NCBI GenBank assembly: GCA_016933275.1
Contig: JAFGBI010000095.1
Span: 1-64,000, forward strand
Length of the DNA stretch: 64,000 nucleotides
Source of the DNA: Polyangiaceae bacterium
Lineage (GTDB): Bacteria > Myxococcota_A > Polyangia > Polyangiales > Polyangiaceae
Direction of reading: 5' to 3'
The position numbers and the translations under genes were made by a program. Below the pieces are notes generated by a model that did no database searches, was not told where the DNA came from, and saw only the letters and a program-made list of their open reading frames with translations. Shown here one piece after another: positions 1 through 8,173 of the stretch (its first letter is position 1; each line of letters opens with the position of its first letter).

Positions 1-103
1 AGGCGAGGACGCGTTTCCAGCGCTGCCTCTGGAGAGGTCTGCTGCCGGTTCGGTGCTCTAGGTTGTTGATTTGACGCAGCAATCAACGTGATTGCTGCTC
101 TAG
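1..103 (+). mobile_element. R1 repeat (MITE-like), copy A, cut by window edge
   Basis: This is the right-hand part of a repeat, here called R1, that recurs at nine other places in the window. Full copies are about 160 bp and run from CTAG to CTAG. They have terminal inverted repeats: the left end reads CTAGAGCACCGATCAGG and the reverse complement of the right end reads CTAGAGCAGCAATCAGG. Inside are a 12-bp hairpin (GGAAACGCGTCC and its complement), an internal inverted copy of the left end (CGGTGCTCTAG), and a right-end hairpin (GCAGCAATCA with TGATTGCTGC). The CTAG at 100-103 supplies the stop codon of the next minus-strand gene. By comparison with copy B, about 57 bases lie outside the window. 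Confidence 0.85.
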
Positions 104-357
104 AGTTGCTCCACGCTCTTCCTGAGCTCGCTGACGAACTGGACCCGCGGGCGGATGAGGAGGACGCGGGCCGTCCGGTGTTGGCCCTTGATCCTCTCTG
201 CCAGCGACGGGTAGCCATCGGCCGCGAGGTTGTCCGAGTCGAAGAAGTACCTGGAGTCGCCGTTCTCTTCGTGGATCCGCTGGACTTCGGCCGAGGCGGG
301 GGCGGAGAGCGTGAAGGTGCCGAGTCCGATACCGAGAGCGATGAGGGTGCGTTTCAT
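100..357 (-). CDS. small secreted protein of unknown function
   Basis: An 85-residue protein with a clear signal peptide (MKRTLIALGIGLGTFTLSAP, cleavage expected after ASA near residue 23), so it is exported. The mature part is about 60 residues, charged, with no cysteines and no domain I recognise; the motif DSRYFFDSDNLAADGYPSL is notable. The start is supported by AGGAG about 6 bases upstream of the ATG. The last codons read GAG CAA CTC TAG, and the TAG is formed by the CTAG boundary of R1 copy A, so the repeat apparently inserted at this gene's stop codon. It may be cotranscribed with the minus-strand lipoprotein gene upstream (66 bp gap). Function unknown. Confidence 0.7.
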   Translation of the reverse strand: MKRTLIALGIGLGTFTLSAPASAEVQRIHEENGDSRYFFDSDNLAADGYPSLAERIKGQHRTARVLLIRPRVQFVSELRKSVEQL

Positions 358-423
358 GGTGGCTCCTACTGGGAAGAGACACCCTCGCCGCCACCGGCCT
401 TGGGCGCGAGGAGGCCGCGCCGA

Positions 424-954
424 CTACTGGGCGGGCGAGCAGCTGCAGCTCGCGACGCGTTGCTCGTTCCTTGCCACGGTGGCACGCGCGTTGGCGCAGC
501 GCGGGTCCCCGTTCGACGTGAGCCGGCAGATCGCGGAGGCGGCGCGTCGCTGCGAGTCCAGGGCCCGGCACGCGGCCTGGCAGCTCGATGTGCTGGCCGC
601 GAGCGTCCGGGGGGCGGGGGCGCGCTTCGCGGGCCCGGCGGTACCGCTCTCGTCCCGCGCTTCGGCGCTCGGCACCGCTCCGACCACTGCGTCGAGCTCG
701 GCGACGGCGGTCGCGAGTGCGCCCTCGGCATCGGCCAGCGTCGCGAAATCGGGCGCCGCGTCCGGAGCGGCGCCCTGGTTGCCCGGCTCGGCCATCGGGG
801 CCTCCATGTCCGGCGTCGCGGCCTCCTCCGGCGCGCCTTCTGCGGCGGGAGGGGCCTCGGCGGCGGGGTATTGGGTGGCCCCCCCGCACCCGGTCGTCGG
901 TGGTGCGAAGAGCAACAGGAAGAACGGCCAGGATCCGGGACGATGGCGATGCAT
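424..954 (-). CDS. Cys-rich lipoprotein, paralogue of the one at 14777-15349
   Basis: A 176-residue predicted lipoprotein. The N-terminus is a lipoprotein signal (PFFLLLFAPPTTGC, lipidation at the Cys), followed by an Ala/Pro/Glu-rich linker and a C-terminal module with CQAACRALDS, RRAASAIC and a terminal CSC. This C-terminal module matches the lipoprotein at 14777-15349 in Cys positions and in the (A/S)(A/R)xIC and RV...CxC pattern, so the two are paralogues. The start was chosen because GAGGAG lies just upstream of the ATG and the signal peptide begins there; longer readings are arginine-rich shadow. The paired cysteines suggest a small disulfide-stabilised helical domain outside the cytoplasm. 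Function unknown. Confidence 0.75.
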   Translation of the reverse strand: MHRHRPGSWPFFLLLFAPPTTGCGGATQYPAAEAPPAAEGAPEEAATPDMEAPMAEPGNQGAAPDAAPDFATLADAEGALATAVAELDAVVGAVPSAEARDESGTAGPAKRAPAPRTLAASTSSCQAACRALDSQRRAASAICRLTSNGDPRCANARATVARNEQRVASCSCSPAQ

Positions 955-1001
955 GGGTTCTCCTCGCGGAATCAGAACACCGAACGCTCGAGGCTCGAGG
1001 A

Positions 1002-2108
1002 CTACTTGCAGGCGACGATGTACGCGAGCCACCCCGGCTGGTTCTTCGCCCGCGTCTGCTGACGGTAGTCCTCGCCCTCGTCCTCGGGGGCCACGTCCCA
1101 GTAGACCGCGGCGTCGGCGAACCCTGCCTCCTCGAGGAGCTCCCGAATCTCGGGCAGCGACCAGAGGCGCCAGTCGTAGGTGAAGGCGCGCTCGAGCTGG
1201 GTGCCGTCGCGGAAACGAAAGTGGATATGGTTGAGGATCCCGCTGTTGATGGGGTCTACCAGGTCCTGATCCCAGACGTAGGTGAAGCCACCGTCCACGG
1301 CGCGCTTCTCTCGCATCGGTTCGTGCGCCTCCCACCCGCCGTAGGCGTCGAGGAAGAAGACGCCGTCGTCCTTCAACGACCGGTGGACGGCTTCGAAGTA
1401 CTCCCGAAGCGCCGGCCGCGTCTTGAAGAGCCAGTAGCTGAAGTTGAAGGCGGTCACCACGTCGAATTCGGCAGGGGTACTCTCCCGGACGTCCTGCTCC
1501 CGCAACGTGACGCGATCGGCGAGCTCGCCGAGCCCGGCGAGATTCCTGGTGCGCCCCCAGTCGAGGACCTCGCGATCGATGTCGAGCCCCGTCGCGCGGT
1601 TGAGCTCTGGCAGAAGGCGGACCCAGGCGCAACAGAACGCCGCCGTCCCGCAGAAGTCTTCGCGCAACGCTGTGGCTTCGCGTCGGCGCAGCGCGCGGAA
1701 GGTCTTCGCGACGAACTTCGCCTCCTCCTCGGGATTTTGGACCGAACGCTGGTAGAGATCGTGCCTGTCCGCGTTCGCCGCAGTGAGTATCGATTTCCCC
1801 TTCCCTCCGCCCTGGGGGCGTCGGCCGGGCTTCCGCGTTGGCCTCGCCGATCCAGCTCTCGACGAGCCCGTCCGCGTCGAGTTCGGCCGCTTGGATCGCC
1901 GCTGCGTCGAGGGCCCTCGGTCTACGGCGGCCCGGCGTTCCCGCTCCCCATGCAGCCCCCCGTCCTCCGCGGACTTCCGAGCGGCCTTCCGGTCGCGCGC
2001 CGACTGGTTCGAGGTCCTGCCGGTCGTCCCGCGCTCATGGTGCTGCAGCTTTGCCAAGGCCTTGCCGGCGGCCTTGCGATCCTGTCCGGACTGGTCGCTC
2101 TTTCCCAC
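1002..2108 (-). CDS. class I SAM-dependent methyltransferase with basic N-terminal extension
   Basis: The C-terminal ~260 residues form a class I (Rossmann) methyltransferase: motif I region EDFCGTAAFCCAWV, acidic loop GLDIDREVLDW, then FDVVTAFNFSYWLF and a LKDDGVFFLDAYGG strand. It should transfer a methyl group from S-adenosylmethionine; the substrate cannot be read from sequence. The ~105 residues before it are low-complexity and basic, with repeated (A/Q)DRKAA segments, suggesting a nucleic-acid or protein tether. No ATG precedes the core in frame. I chose a GTG at 2108 with GCGAGG about 12 bases upstream, but a start closer to the core is possible. The gene is divergent from the cellulase gene at 2328. 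Confidence 0.75.
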   Translation of the reverse strand: MGKSDQSGQDRKAAGKALAKLQHHERGTTGRTSNQSARDRKAARKSAEDGGLHGERERRAAVDRGPSTQRRSKRPNSTRTGSSRAGSARPTRKPGRRPQGGGKGKSILTAANADRHDLYQRSVQNPEEEAKFVAKTFRALRRREATALREDFCGTAAFCCAWVRLLPELNRATGLDIDREVLDWGRTRNLAGLGELADRVTLREQDVRESTPAEFDVVTAFNFSYWLFKTRPALREYFEAVHRSLKDDGVFFLDAYGGWEAHEPMREKRAVDGGFTYVWDQDLVDPINSGILNHIHFRFRDGTQLERAFTYDWRLWSLPEIRELLEEAGFADAAVYWDVAPEDEGEDYRQQTRAKNQPGWLAYIVACK

Positions 2109-2327
2109 TGTTCGTGCCTCGCTTGGGGTCGAGTCCGCGCTCGCGGGCGGGACCTGCGGCCGCTCATACCAGACTCGGCGCCCGAAATCCGCGCGGATGC
2201 CGCCGAGCGGGCGCGAGACGGGACGGGTGAGCCGTTTTTCTGGCACGATGTGACCCACGCGCCGCGGCCGCGGCCGTCGTTCCCTTCGCCATACCGCCCC
2301 CTCCGCGTCCCCGCCACCAAGGTCACC

Positions 2328-4232
2328 ATGTTCGACTCTCGGATTGTCCCGTCCGCTGGCTGCGCGGTGGTGCTCCTGCTCGTCGCCTGCGGCAAGGATG
2401 AGCTCACCAGCCGCCGCGAGCCGACCGCGCTCGGCGGTGCCGTCGCGAACGATGGCGCTGGTCCCGGCACGGGGGGGCAGGCCGGTGCCGAGGTGGGCGG
2501 GGGCGCCGCGGTCACCGGGGGCTCGTCGAGTACCGGAGGCGCCGGGACCACCGGCGGCGGCAGCCACGCGGACGACGATCTCTTGATCGATGATTTCGAG
2601 GACGGTGACACCACCGCGATGTCGGGTGCAAGCTGGTACGTCTACGACGACGTGCTGAACGGCGGGGGCTCGAGCGTGACGGATTTCGTCAGCGACGAGG
2701 GCTTCGAGTCCTCCCATGCCTTCCTCGTCGAGTACTCCTTCGATCAGGGCGAGCTCACCTACGAGCCATTCATCGGCTTTGGCGTCGCTCTGGGCTCCGG
2801 TCCCACGGATCTGAGCGGATATCAGGGGATCGGGTATACCTACCGGGGTGGCGCCCACGAGGTCCGGCTCGAAACCACCGAGGTCACCGACTACGACTAC
2901 TTCGCCGTGCAGGTGCCGGCATCGGCGAGCTTCAGGACGCGGGTGCTGCCCTTCGGCGATTTCTTCCAAGGTGGCTGGGGCGCTCCCGTCGACTTCGTGC
3001 CCGAGCATGTGACCGGCGTCTCGTTCCACGTGCGCGGTACGACCGGGGAGAGCGACCGCCTGCTGGTCGACGACGTCACCGTGCTCGCCGAGGTCGAGGT
3101 CTCGCGGGTGGCGGATCTCCAGATCGGACCGCCGGCCCCGCCCCAGGACGTCGTGCTCGAGTCCGTTGCCGTCGACACGGACCTGCAGGAGCGGGCGATG
3201 GCGTCCCTCGACCGCGGCTACAACATCACGAACTGGCTCGAGCAGGGACCATTCACCGGGTTTGGCCAGTACGACGGAGACTTCGTCGCCCAGCTCGCGG
3301 ACGCCGGGTTCTGCTCGCTTCGGCTCCCGATCGATCTCGATCTGTTCGTGGAGGGGCGGACGGTGGACGGCGACACCGTGACCCTCCAGGTGAGCGACGA
3401 CCTCTTCACCGTGCTCGATTCCTTCGACGAATGGACGGCGGGTCAGGGCATCGGGTTCACCATCGACTACCACCAGTACGATAGGTCCCTCGACTTCGCC
3501 GACCCGGCGACGCTCGCCGAGATCGTCGAGCTCTGGGGGACGGTGGCCGAGCACTTCGCGGAGAATTCGCGTGAGGATCTCTTCTTCGAGCTCCTCAACG
3601 AGCCGGAGCTCTCGGTGACGGGAAGGCCGCCCAGCGCGGCGGAGTGGACGGAATTGGCGAACCGGATCATCGCTGCGATCCGCGTCCACGATACGACCCA
3701 CACCGTCCTCTTCGGCGACGTCGAGTGGTATGGAATCACGCCGCTCGCCCAACGGACGCCGCTGGATGACGACAACGTCATCTACGTGTTCCACTTCTAC
3801 GATCCGTTCGTCTTCACTCACCAGGGCGCATCCTGGGCCGAGATGGCCACGACCCACGACGTCCCGTATCCCTACTCCGAGGACCGGTGGTCGGAGTACT
3901 CGAGCGACTTCGGTTTCACCAGCGACAGCCCGGCGTGGCACCTCTCCCAGCTCCGAAGCTACTCCACCATGGGGACCAAGTCCGCGCTGCGGAACCGGAT
4001 CGCGGAGGCCAAGGCCTGGGCGGTGGAGCACCAGGTGCCGGTCATCTGCAACGAGTTCGGCGTCTACGACGTGCGATCGCTCCTCGAGGACCGCGCTCGG
4101 TACTACACGGATCTTTCCGACATCTTCGAGGAGTTCGCGATCCCTTGGCAGATCTGGTTCATGATCATGGATCCGACCACGGGCCAGGTCTTGCCCGAGT
4201 ACCGGACCGCGTTCGGGCTCGACGAGGAGTGA
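2328..4232 (+). CDS. GH5-type endoglucanase-like lipoprotein with N-terminal CBM11-like domain
   Basis: A 634-residue exported glycoside hydrolase. Residues 1-21 are a lipoprotein signal (VVLLLVAC), followed by a Gly/Thr-rich linker. A beta-sandwich beginning LLIDDFEDGD and ending LLVDDVTVLAEV resembles CBM11/CIA30 carbohydrate-binding domains. The C-terminal half is a GH5-type TIM barrel: NITNWLE entry, LRLPIDLDLF, FELLNEPE (acid/base Glu in the NEP motif), VFHFYDP, and VICNEFGVY (nucleophile Glu). Family knowledge suggests hydrolysis of beta-1,4-glucans or mannans; the exact substrate is uncertain. The ATG was chosen at the signal peptide. It fits a surface-anchored polysaccharide degrader typical of myxobacteria. 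Confidence 0.88.
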   Translation: MFDSRIVPSAGCAVVLLLVACGKDELTSRREPTALGGAVANDGAGPGTGGQAGAEVGGGAAVTGGSSSTGGAGTTGGGSHADDDLLIDDFEDGDTTAMSGASWYVYDDVLNGGGSSVTDFVSDEGFESSHAFLVEYSFDQGELTYEPFIGFGVALGSGPTDLSGYQGIGYTYRGGAHEVRLETTEVTDYDYFAVQVPASASFRTRVLPFGDFFQGGWGAPVDFVPEHVTGVSFHVRGTTGESDRLLVDDVTVLAEVEVSRVADLQIGPPAPPQDVVLESVAVDTDLQERAMASLDRGYNITNWLEQGPFTGFGQYDGDFVAQLADAGFCSLRLPIDLDLFVEGRTVDGDTVTLQVSDDLFTVLDSFDEWTAGQGIGFTIDYHQYDRSLDFADPATLAEIVELWGTVAEHFAENSREDLFFELLNEPELSVTGRPPSAAEWTELANRIIAAIRVHDTTHTVLFGDVEWYGITPLAQRTPLDDDNVIYVFHFYDPFVFTHQGASWAEMATTHDVPYPYSEDRWSEYSSDFGFTSDSPAWHLSQLRSYSTMGTKSALRNRIAEAKAWAVEHQVPVICNEFGVYDVRSLLEDRARYYTDLSDIFEEFAIPWQIWFMIMDPTTGQVLPEYRTAFGLDEE

Positions 4233-4492
4233 GGGACTCGATCAACACCCCGCCGTCGTCGTCGCCCGTGAGCCAGAGGATTCGATCCGCGCCCACCTGG
4301 TACTCGAAGTAGATGCGGATCTCGCTCGTGAGGTGGAATGGCTGCGGCGGCGTTCCGGGGCTCGTCTTGCCAGGTCCCATCATGGGCGTCCGGCAGGAGC
4401 GCGATGCCGAACCCCGATCTCGACGTGAAGGTGCTCGAGCCGCAAAAAAAAGAAGAACGGCGCGCCGTCGTGCCCACCCACGAACTCGGAGC

Positions 4493-5809
4493 TCACCCCT
4501 TCGGGCACCGGATGGTCGCTGCCCAGGTACGGCCCTCCGCGACGTAGCCGACGAGGGCGCCACCCGGGAGCGCGGCGAGCGAGACGTTGGCGAACGCTGG
4601 TGCGCCCACCAAGATTCGGGAGGCGCCGAGGCCGTCGGGACCCATGATGGCGGCGTGCAGCTCCTGGGGCGCGCGGGGTTCGGGGGTGGCGGGGCGGGCG
4701 TAGAGCACGAGGCGCTGATCGCAGACGCTCCCCACGGCGAGCGGCGCTGGATCGACCCCGTTCGGGTAGTCGCGCCAGAAGACCTCGGCCCCGTGGCTTG
4801 GGTTCTGGGCCACTCGGATCCGCGCGAGTCCGAAGTGCGTGGCGTCGTGCTCGATGGCGGTGAGAGCCCAGCTGTCGTCACCTGGTCCGGCGAGGGCGGA
4901 GATCTCGGTCACCGACTGGGCGCTGCCTCCCACCCAGACGACCACGTCCTCGCCGAGCTCGGGTTCGGCCTTCTTCACCGAGATGCGACGCGCGTGCACG
5001 GTGCTCATGCCCGTCCGCGCCTCGAGCGTCACCGCGATGAGCTCGGGGCCGACCGCCGCCAGGGCCATCGTACTCGCCTCCGAGCCCTCTGGGGTCAGGG
5101 TGAGCACGCTCGGCGCACCCTCGACCCAGAGCCGGGCGACCAGGCGGGTAGGGGTTTCGGACAGGTACGCGACCGCGGCTCGCTGCTTCTTGGTGTCGTC
5201 CGTCACCAGCGTGGCGGCGACGCGAGCTCCATCGCGTGCGTCGTTGGCGATCTCGGTGGAGGCACCACCAGCGGGGAGCGCGACGCGACGGAGCGCCCCA
5301 CCGCGAATGAAATAGGCGGCATCGCCCGCGATCGCCGGGCGGGGGGAGCGCGCGATGAGCTCGGTCGCTGCCATCTCGAGCGGCTCGATCGCCGTGGTCG
5401 CGGCCTTCGTGCCACGCGGCTGGGCGGGGGCGAGTCGAGCCACTACCGCTTCCCCATTGCGCTTCGTCAGGACGACGCCGTGGGCCGAGGCGGTCCCCGG
5501 TCCTGCCGGCGCGACCGGAATCGCAGCATCGATGATGAGACTCGCGAGCGCTTCCGGCGCCGCGCCGGCCTCGGATCCCTCGTCGCGCTCCACCGTCTTC
5601 GGCGGTTCGGTCGCCTTCGCGGCGCTTGTGGAGGGTCGGGGCGAAGTGGGTGACGATGCGGTGGCGCTCGCCCGCACGGCTGCGCTCGTGGCTCCCCCGG
5701 CATCCGCGGACGATGGTTGCCTGCAACCGAGCGGGGCGAGGACGAGGGCGAAGAGGGCTCGGCTCCTCGCCCGCCGGTCCCCCACCGGACGCCAGCGCTC
5801 TTGGGGCAT
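4493..5809 (-). CDS. large lipoprotein of unknown function
   Basis: A 438-residue predicted lipoprotein with signal ALFALVLAPLGC and a long Ser/Ala/Thr-rich linker. The rest alternates short hydrophobic strands (RAAVAYLSETPTRLVARLW, ELIAVTLEARTG, DSWALTAIEHDATHFGLARI) in a pattern suggestive of a beta-propeller, although no blade motif is diagnostic. Similar repetitive 'value-reporting' lipoproteins are common in myxobacteria. The ATG at 5809 is preceded by GGAG about 8 bases upstream and starts the signal peptide; readings upstream lack coding character. It converges with the cellulase gene across 260 bp. No function can be assigned. Confidence 0.75.
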   Translation of the reverse strand: MPQERWRPVGDRRARSRALFALVLAPLGCRQPSSADAGGATSAAVRASATASSPTSPRPSTSAAKATEPPKTVERDEGSEAGAAPEALASLIIDAAIPVAPAGPGTASAHGVVLTKRNGEAVVARLAPAQPRGTKAATTAIEPLEMAATELIARSPRPAIAGDAAYFIRGGALRRVALPAGGASTEIANDARDGARVAATLVTDDTKKQRAAVAYLSETPTRLVARLWVEGAPSVLTLTPEGSEASTMALAAVGPELIAVTLEARTGMSTVHARRISVKKAEPELGEDVVVWVGGSAQSVTEISALAGPGDDSWALTAIEHDATHFGLARIRVAQNPSHGAEVFWRDYPNGVDPAPLAVGSVCDQRLVLYARPATPEPRAPQELHAAIMGPDGLGASRILVGAPAFANVSLAALPGGALVGYVAEGRTWAATIRCPKG

Positions 5810-5991
5810 TGCCCATCGCTCCGAGCTTGGGGGTCGACCTCCCACGGAACCCTCATGCCACATCGCGCTCTGCGCGAACAGGCCGGGCTCCGCGGCGGTT
5901 TCGGGACCGGTTCGGGACGCTCGCGCGGGAGCCGTCCCCGTTGATCCTCGGAAGTTGTCGGGGGGCCACTTGTCGCGATACCGATCGGGTC

Positions 5992-6591
5992 ATGCCTCGC
6001 GCCCCGTCGCCCCTACTGATGAGCCTCATCGCCGTCTCCTGTCGCTGTCCGAATCCGGCGGCGACGGTCGAATCCACCGCCGCGGAGCCCTGCCCCGCCA
6101 CCACGCCGAGGGTCGATGAGGCGGCCGGAACGTCGGCAGGGCTGACGGCGGCACCGGACGCTCCTCCTGCGGCCGGCGAATCGGGTTCCGTTGACGCGGC
6201 CACCGGGCCGGCGGCGCCGCCACCGGTGGCTCCGAGCGGCGAGCCGCTCCCGGAGGTGCGATTGCGCAACGTTGGGTTGCACATCGGGGGAGGTCCGAAC
6301 GACGCCGCCACCAAGGCCCCTTTCCAGATCGCGATTGGGGCTCATTTCGAGGAGTTCCGGCAGTGCTACCCGCTGGTCACGAACCCGGGCAAGGTCGGTG
6401 TCTTCGGCGTGGATCTGCGGATCCCCCGCGAGGGAGGTCAGGCAACCGTGCAGAGCGCGCGGACCGGGATGACCGGGAAGGCCTTTCGCGACTGCGTCCT
6501 CGACGTCTTTTCGCGCGTGGAGTTCGCGCGACCGCCACAGGGCCCGACCGTCGTGAGCTACTCGCTCGAGTTTTCCGTGGGCAAGGACTGA
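5992..6591 (+). CDS. lipoprotein-like protein with AgmX/PglI-type C-terminal domain
   Basis: A 199-residue exported protein. A short hydrophobic N-terminus ends at a possible lipobox (LIAVSC), followed by an Ala/Pro-rich linker. The last ~95 residues (FRQCYPLVTNPGKVGVFGVD, the DLRIP strand, FRDCVLDVFSRVEFARPP and VVSYSLEF) match the myxobacterial AgmX/PglI-type C-terminal domain: a conserved Cys pair, 'R.C.....G.V...' and a final P..VSY.L.F strand, with TonB-like topology. In Myxococcus this domain occurs in proteins linked to gliding and surface transport, but many genomes carry dozens of copies, so no specific role is inferred. The start ATG has no strong Shine-Dalgarno sequence. Confidence 0.75.
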   Translation: MPRAPSPLLMSLIAVSCRCPNPAATVESTAAEPCPATTPRVDEAAGTSAGLTAAPDAPPAAGESGSVDAATGPAAPPPVAPSGEPLPEVRLRNVGLHIGGGPNDAATKAPFQIAIGAHFEEFRQCYPLVTNPGKVGVFGVDLRIPREGGQATVQSARTGMTGKAFRDCVLDVFSRVEFARPPQGPTVVSYSLEFSVGKD

Positions 6592-6660
6592 AGTCCGCGC
6601 CGTCCCGTTGGCGGGCGGCTTTCGGGACCGCGTCCAGCCCTTCGCCCGCGGACGCTCGAC

Positions 6661-7302
6661 TCAACGGGTCGAGATTGGCAGAGCGGCGCTCCCGGCAACG
6701 CTCGGTCCCGGCAAGGTGGCGCTCGCGGTCGGGGGAGCGGCGGGTGCCGTCGAGGTCGCGCTCGTCATCGGCGCGGTGGCGCTCGCGGAGACGTTCGGCA
6801 AGGGGCCGCAGTCGCAGGCTCCCCACGCGAGCCCCTCCTTCGCACAGATCTGACTGCCCACGCAGGCACCAGGGCCGACGCAGCGCTGCGTGCTGCCGGG
6901 GATGCAGACGCGCCGGTTCTTGCCCGGGCGCACCGCCGAACGCGCTCCCGCCGTGACGACCTCGGGGTCTTCGCTGGAGTCCCCGGCGGCGCTGGTCACC
7001 GCGGCGGGGCGCGCGGGGAGCGCGATGGGTTTCCGCGGAGCGTTGTCGCCACAATAGAAGATGACCTCGCTCATCAGCACTCCGCGTTGCGCGCCTTCGA
7101 CGCCGTAGAGCTGGTCGACCTCCTGTGCGCTCACCTCCTCGACGCCGCCGCGGCCGAGGCAGTGATTCTCCGCTTCTAGCCGGCACTCGTCGAGGTGGTC
7201 CGGACAGGTGGCCCGGTAGGCACCGCTCGGCAGCTGGCGGACGTTGCTGCACGCCGATAGGACCGCCGCGAGCCCCACCGAGCACGAGAGAGCGATGCGC
7301 AT
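6661..7302 (-). CDS. Cys-rich lipoprotein of unknown function
   Basis: A 213-residue predicted lipoprotein: signal MRIALSCSVGLAAVLSAC with lipidation at Cys18, then a first domain with CPDHLDECRLEAENHC and IFYCGDNAPRKPIALP. A second Cys cluster (CIPGSTQRCVGPGACVGSQIC ending in ACDC) resembles the short 'CxPGxxxxCxGxxxCxGxQxC' modules common in myxobacterial surface proteins. The tail is Ser/Ala/Thr/Pro-rich. Its 3' end converges with the AgmX-like gene (69 bp apart). Exact function unknown; most likely an envelope or outer-surface protein. Confidence 0.78.
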   Translation of the reverse strand: MRIALSCSVGLAAVLSACSNVRQLPSGAYRATCPDHLDECRLEAENHCLGRGGVEEVSAQEVDQLYGVEGAQRGVLMSEVIFYCGDNAPRKPIALPARPAAVTSAAGDSSEDPEVVTAGARSAVRPGKNRRVCIPGSTQRCVGPGACVGSQICAKEGLAWGACDCGPLPNVSASATAPMTSATSTAPAAPPTASATLPGPSVAGSAALPISTR

Positions 7303-7403
7303 ACGCCGGGTTTGCTACCGCGGGACGCGGACGCTGGCAACGTGGCGCACTCCCCGCGCGCAACACTGGGCTCCGCGACCCTGGCGTCGCGACGGCAAGC
7401 ACC

Positions 7404-8093
7404 TCACGCGAAGTGGCGGTCCATCAGGTAGCCGCTCACGAGCTCCTTCGAGCGGAGTCGCATGCGGTCGAGCAACGAGCGACTGTTGGTGGTCACTACC
7501 ACGGTCACCCCCGGGTCGTTGCGGAGCTCGATCAGGATATCGTGGACCAGGTTGGCGGTCGAGGCGTCGAGCCCCGAGTCCGGGTCGTCGCAGAAGAAGA
7601 AGTTCGGCTCGAGCGCAAGGGCTCGGGCCATCGCGACTCGCTTCCGCACCCCGAAGCTCAGGTGAGCGGGCAGTGCGTGGAGATCCGCCTGGCTCACGCG
7701 GAGCCGCGCCAACGCATCGCGCGCGCGCCGATCGATCTCCCGCGGATCGAGGTCGAGCACGTCCGCGTGGTATCGAAGCGGGAGCGCCACGTTGGCCAGA
7801 GTGCTGAGGTTGGAGATGAGCCCTCCGCCCTCGAAGACGTAGCCTCGTCGCACCCCTCGGCGGAAGAGCTCGCTCGGGCGCGCGAGGTCCGGTCGCTCCC
7901 CGGCGAGGGTGACGGTTCCGCTGGTCGTCGTGATGAGGCCCGCGCACACCTCGAGGAACGTGCTCTTGCCGACGCCACTCTCGCCCCCGACGAGGAGGCA
8001 CTCCCCCCGCTGGACCTCGAGGTCGATTCCATTTAGCACGGTGAGATCGCCGTAGCGCAGGGTCGCCTGAGCGAGGGTGATCCCGTCCTTCAC
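7404..8093 (-). CDS. Mla/Mce-type ABC transporter ATPase with altered catalytic motifs
   Basis: A 229-residue ABC ATPase closest in pattern to MlaF/Ttg2A lipid-transport ATPases (ITLAQATLRYGDLTVLNGI, then GESGVGKST as Walker A). Several catalytic elements are non-canonical. The signature reads LSFGVRKR rather than LSGGQ. Walker B ends FFFCDDPDSGLD, so the catalytic Glu is Asp. The H-loop region reads VVTTNSRSLL without the usual His. No permease or MlaD partner is adjacent, so it is an orphan ATPase here. The start is uncertain: I used a GTG at 8093 because the upstream frame is Pro/Ser-rich shadow. It is divergent from the outer-membrane gene at 8174. It may be a weakly active or regulatory ATPase. 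Confidence 0.78.
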   Translation of the reverse strand: MKDGITLAQATLRYGDLTVLNGIDLEVQRGECLLVGGESGVGKSTFLEVCAGLITTTSGTVTLAGERPDLARPSELFRRGVRRGYVFEGGGLISNLSTLANVALPLRYHADVLDLDPREIDRRARDALARLRVSQADLHALPAHLSFGVRKRVAMARALALEPNFFFCDDPDSGLDASTANLVHDILIELRNDPGVTVVVTTNSRSLLDRMRLRSKELVSGYLMDRHFA

Positions 8094-8173
8094 GAGGGTC
8101 GATTGTAGCAGCGACGGCGGGCTTGAACCGAGAAGGACAGGTGATCTATGGTTCGGCGTTTCGGAGAAGGGCC

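Noticed and set aside
588-4232. Very long plus-strand open frame covering the methyltransferase region
   Set aside because: Only the part from 2328 (lipoprotein signal plus GH5 domain) has coding character; the rest is Arg/Pro-rich shadow of the minus-strand methyltransferase and lipoprotein genes.
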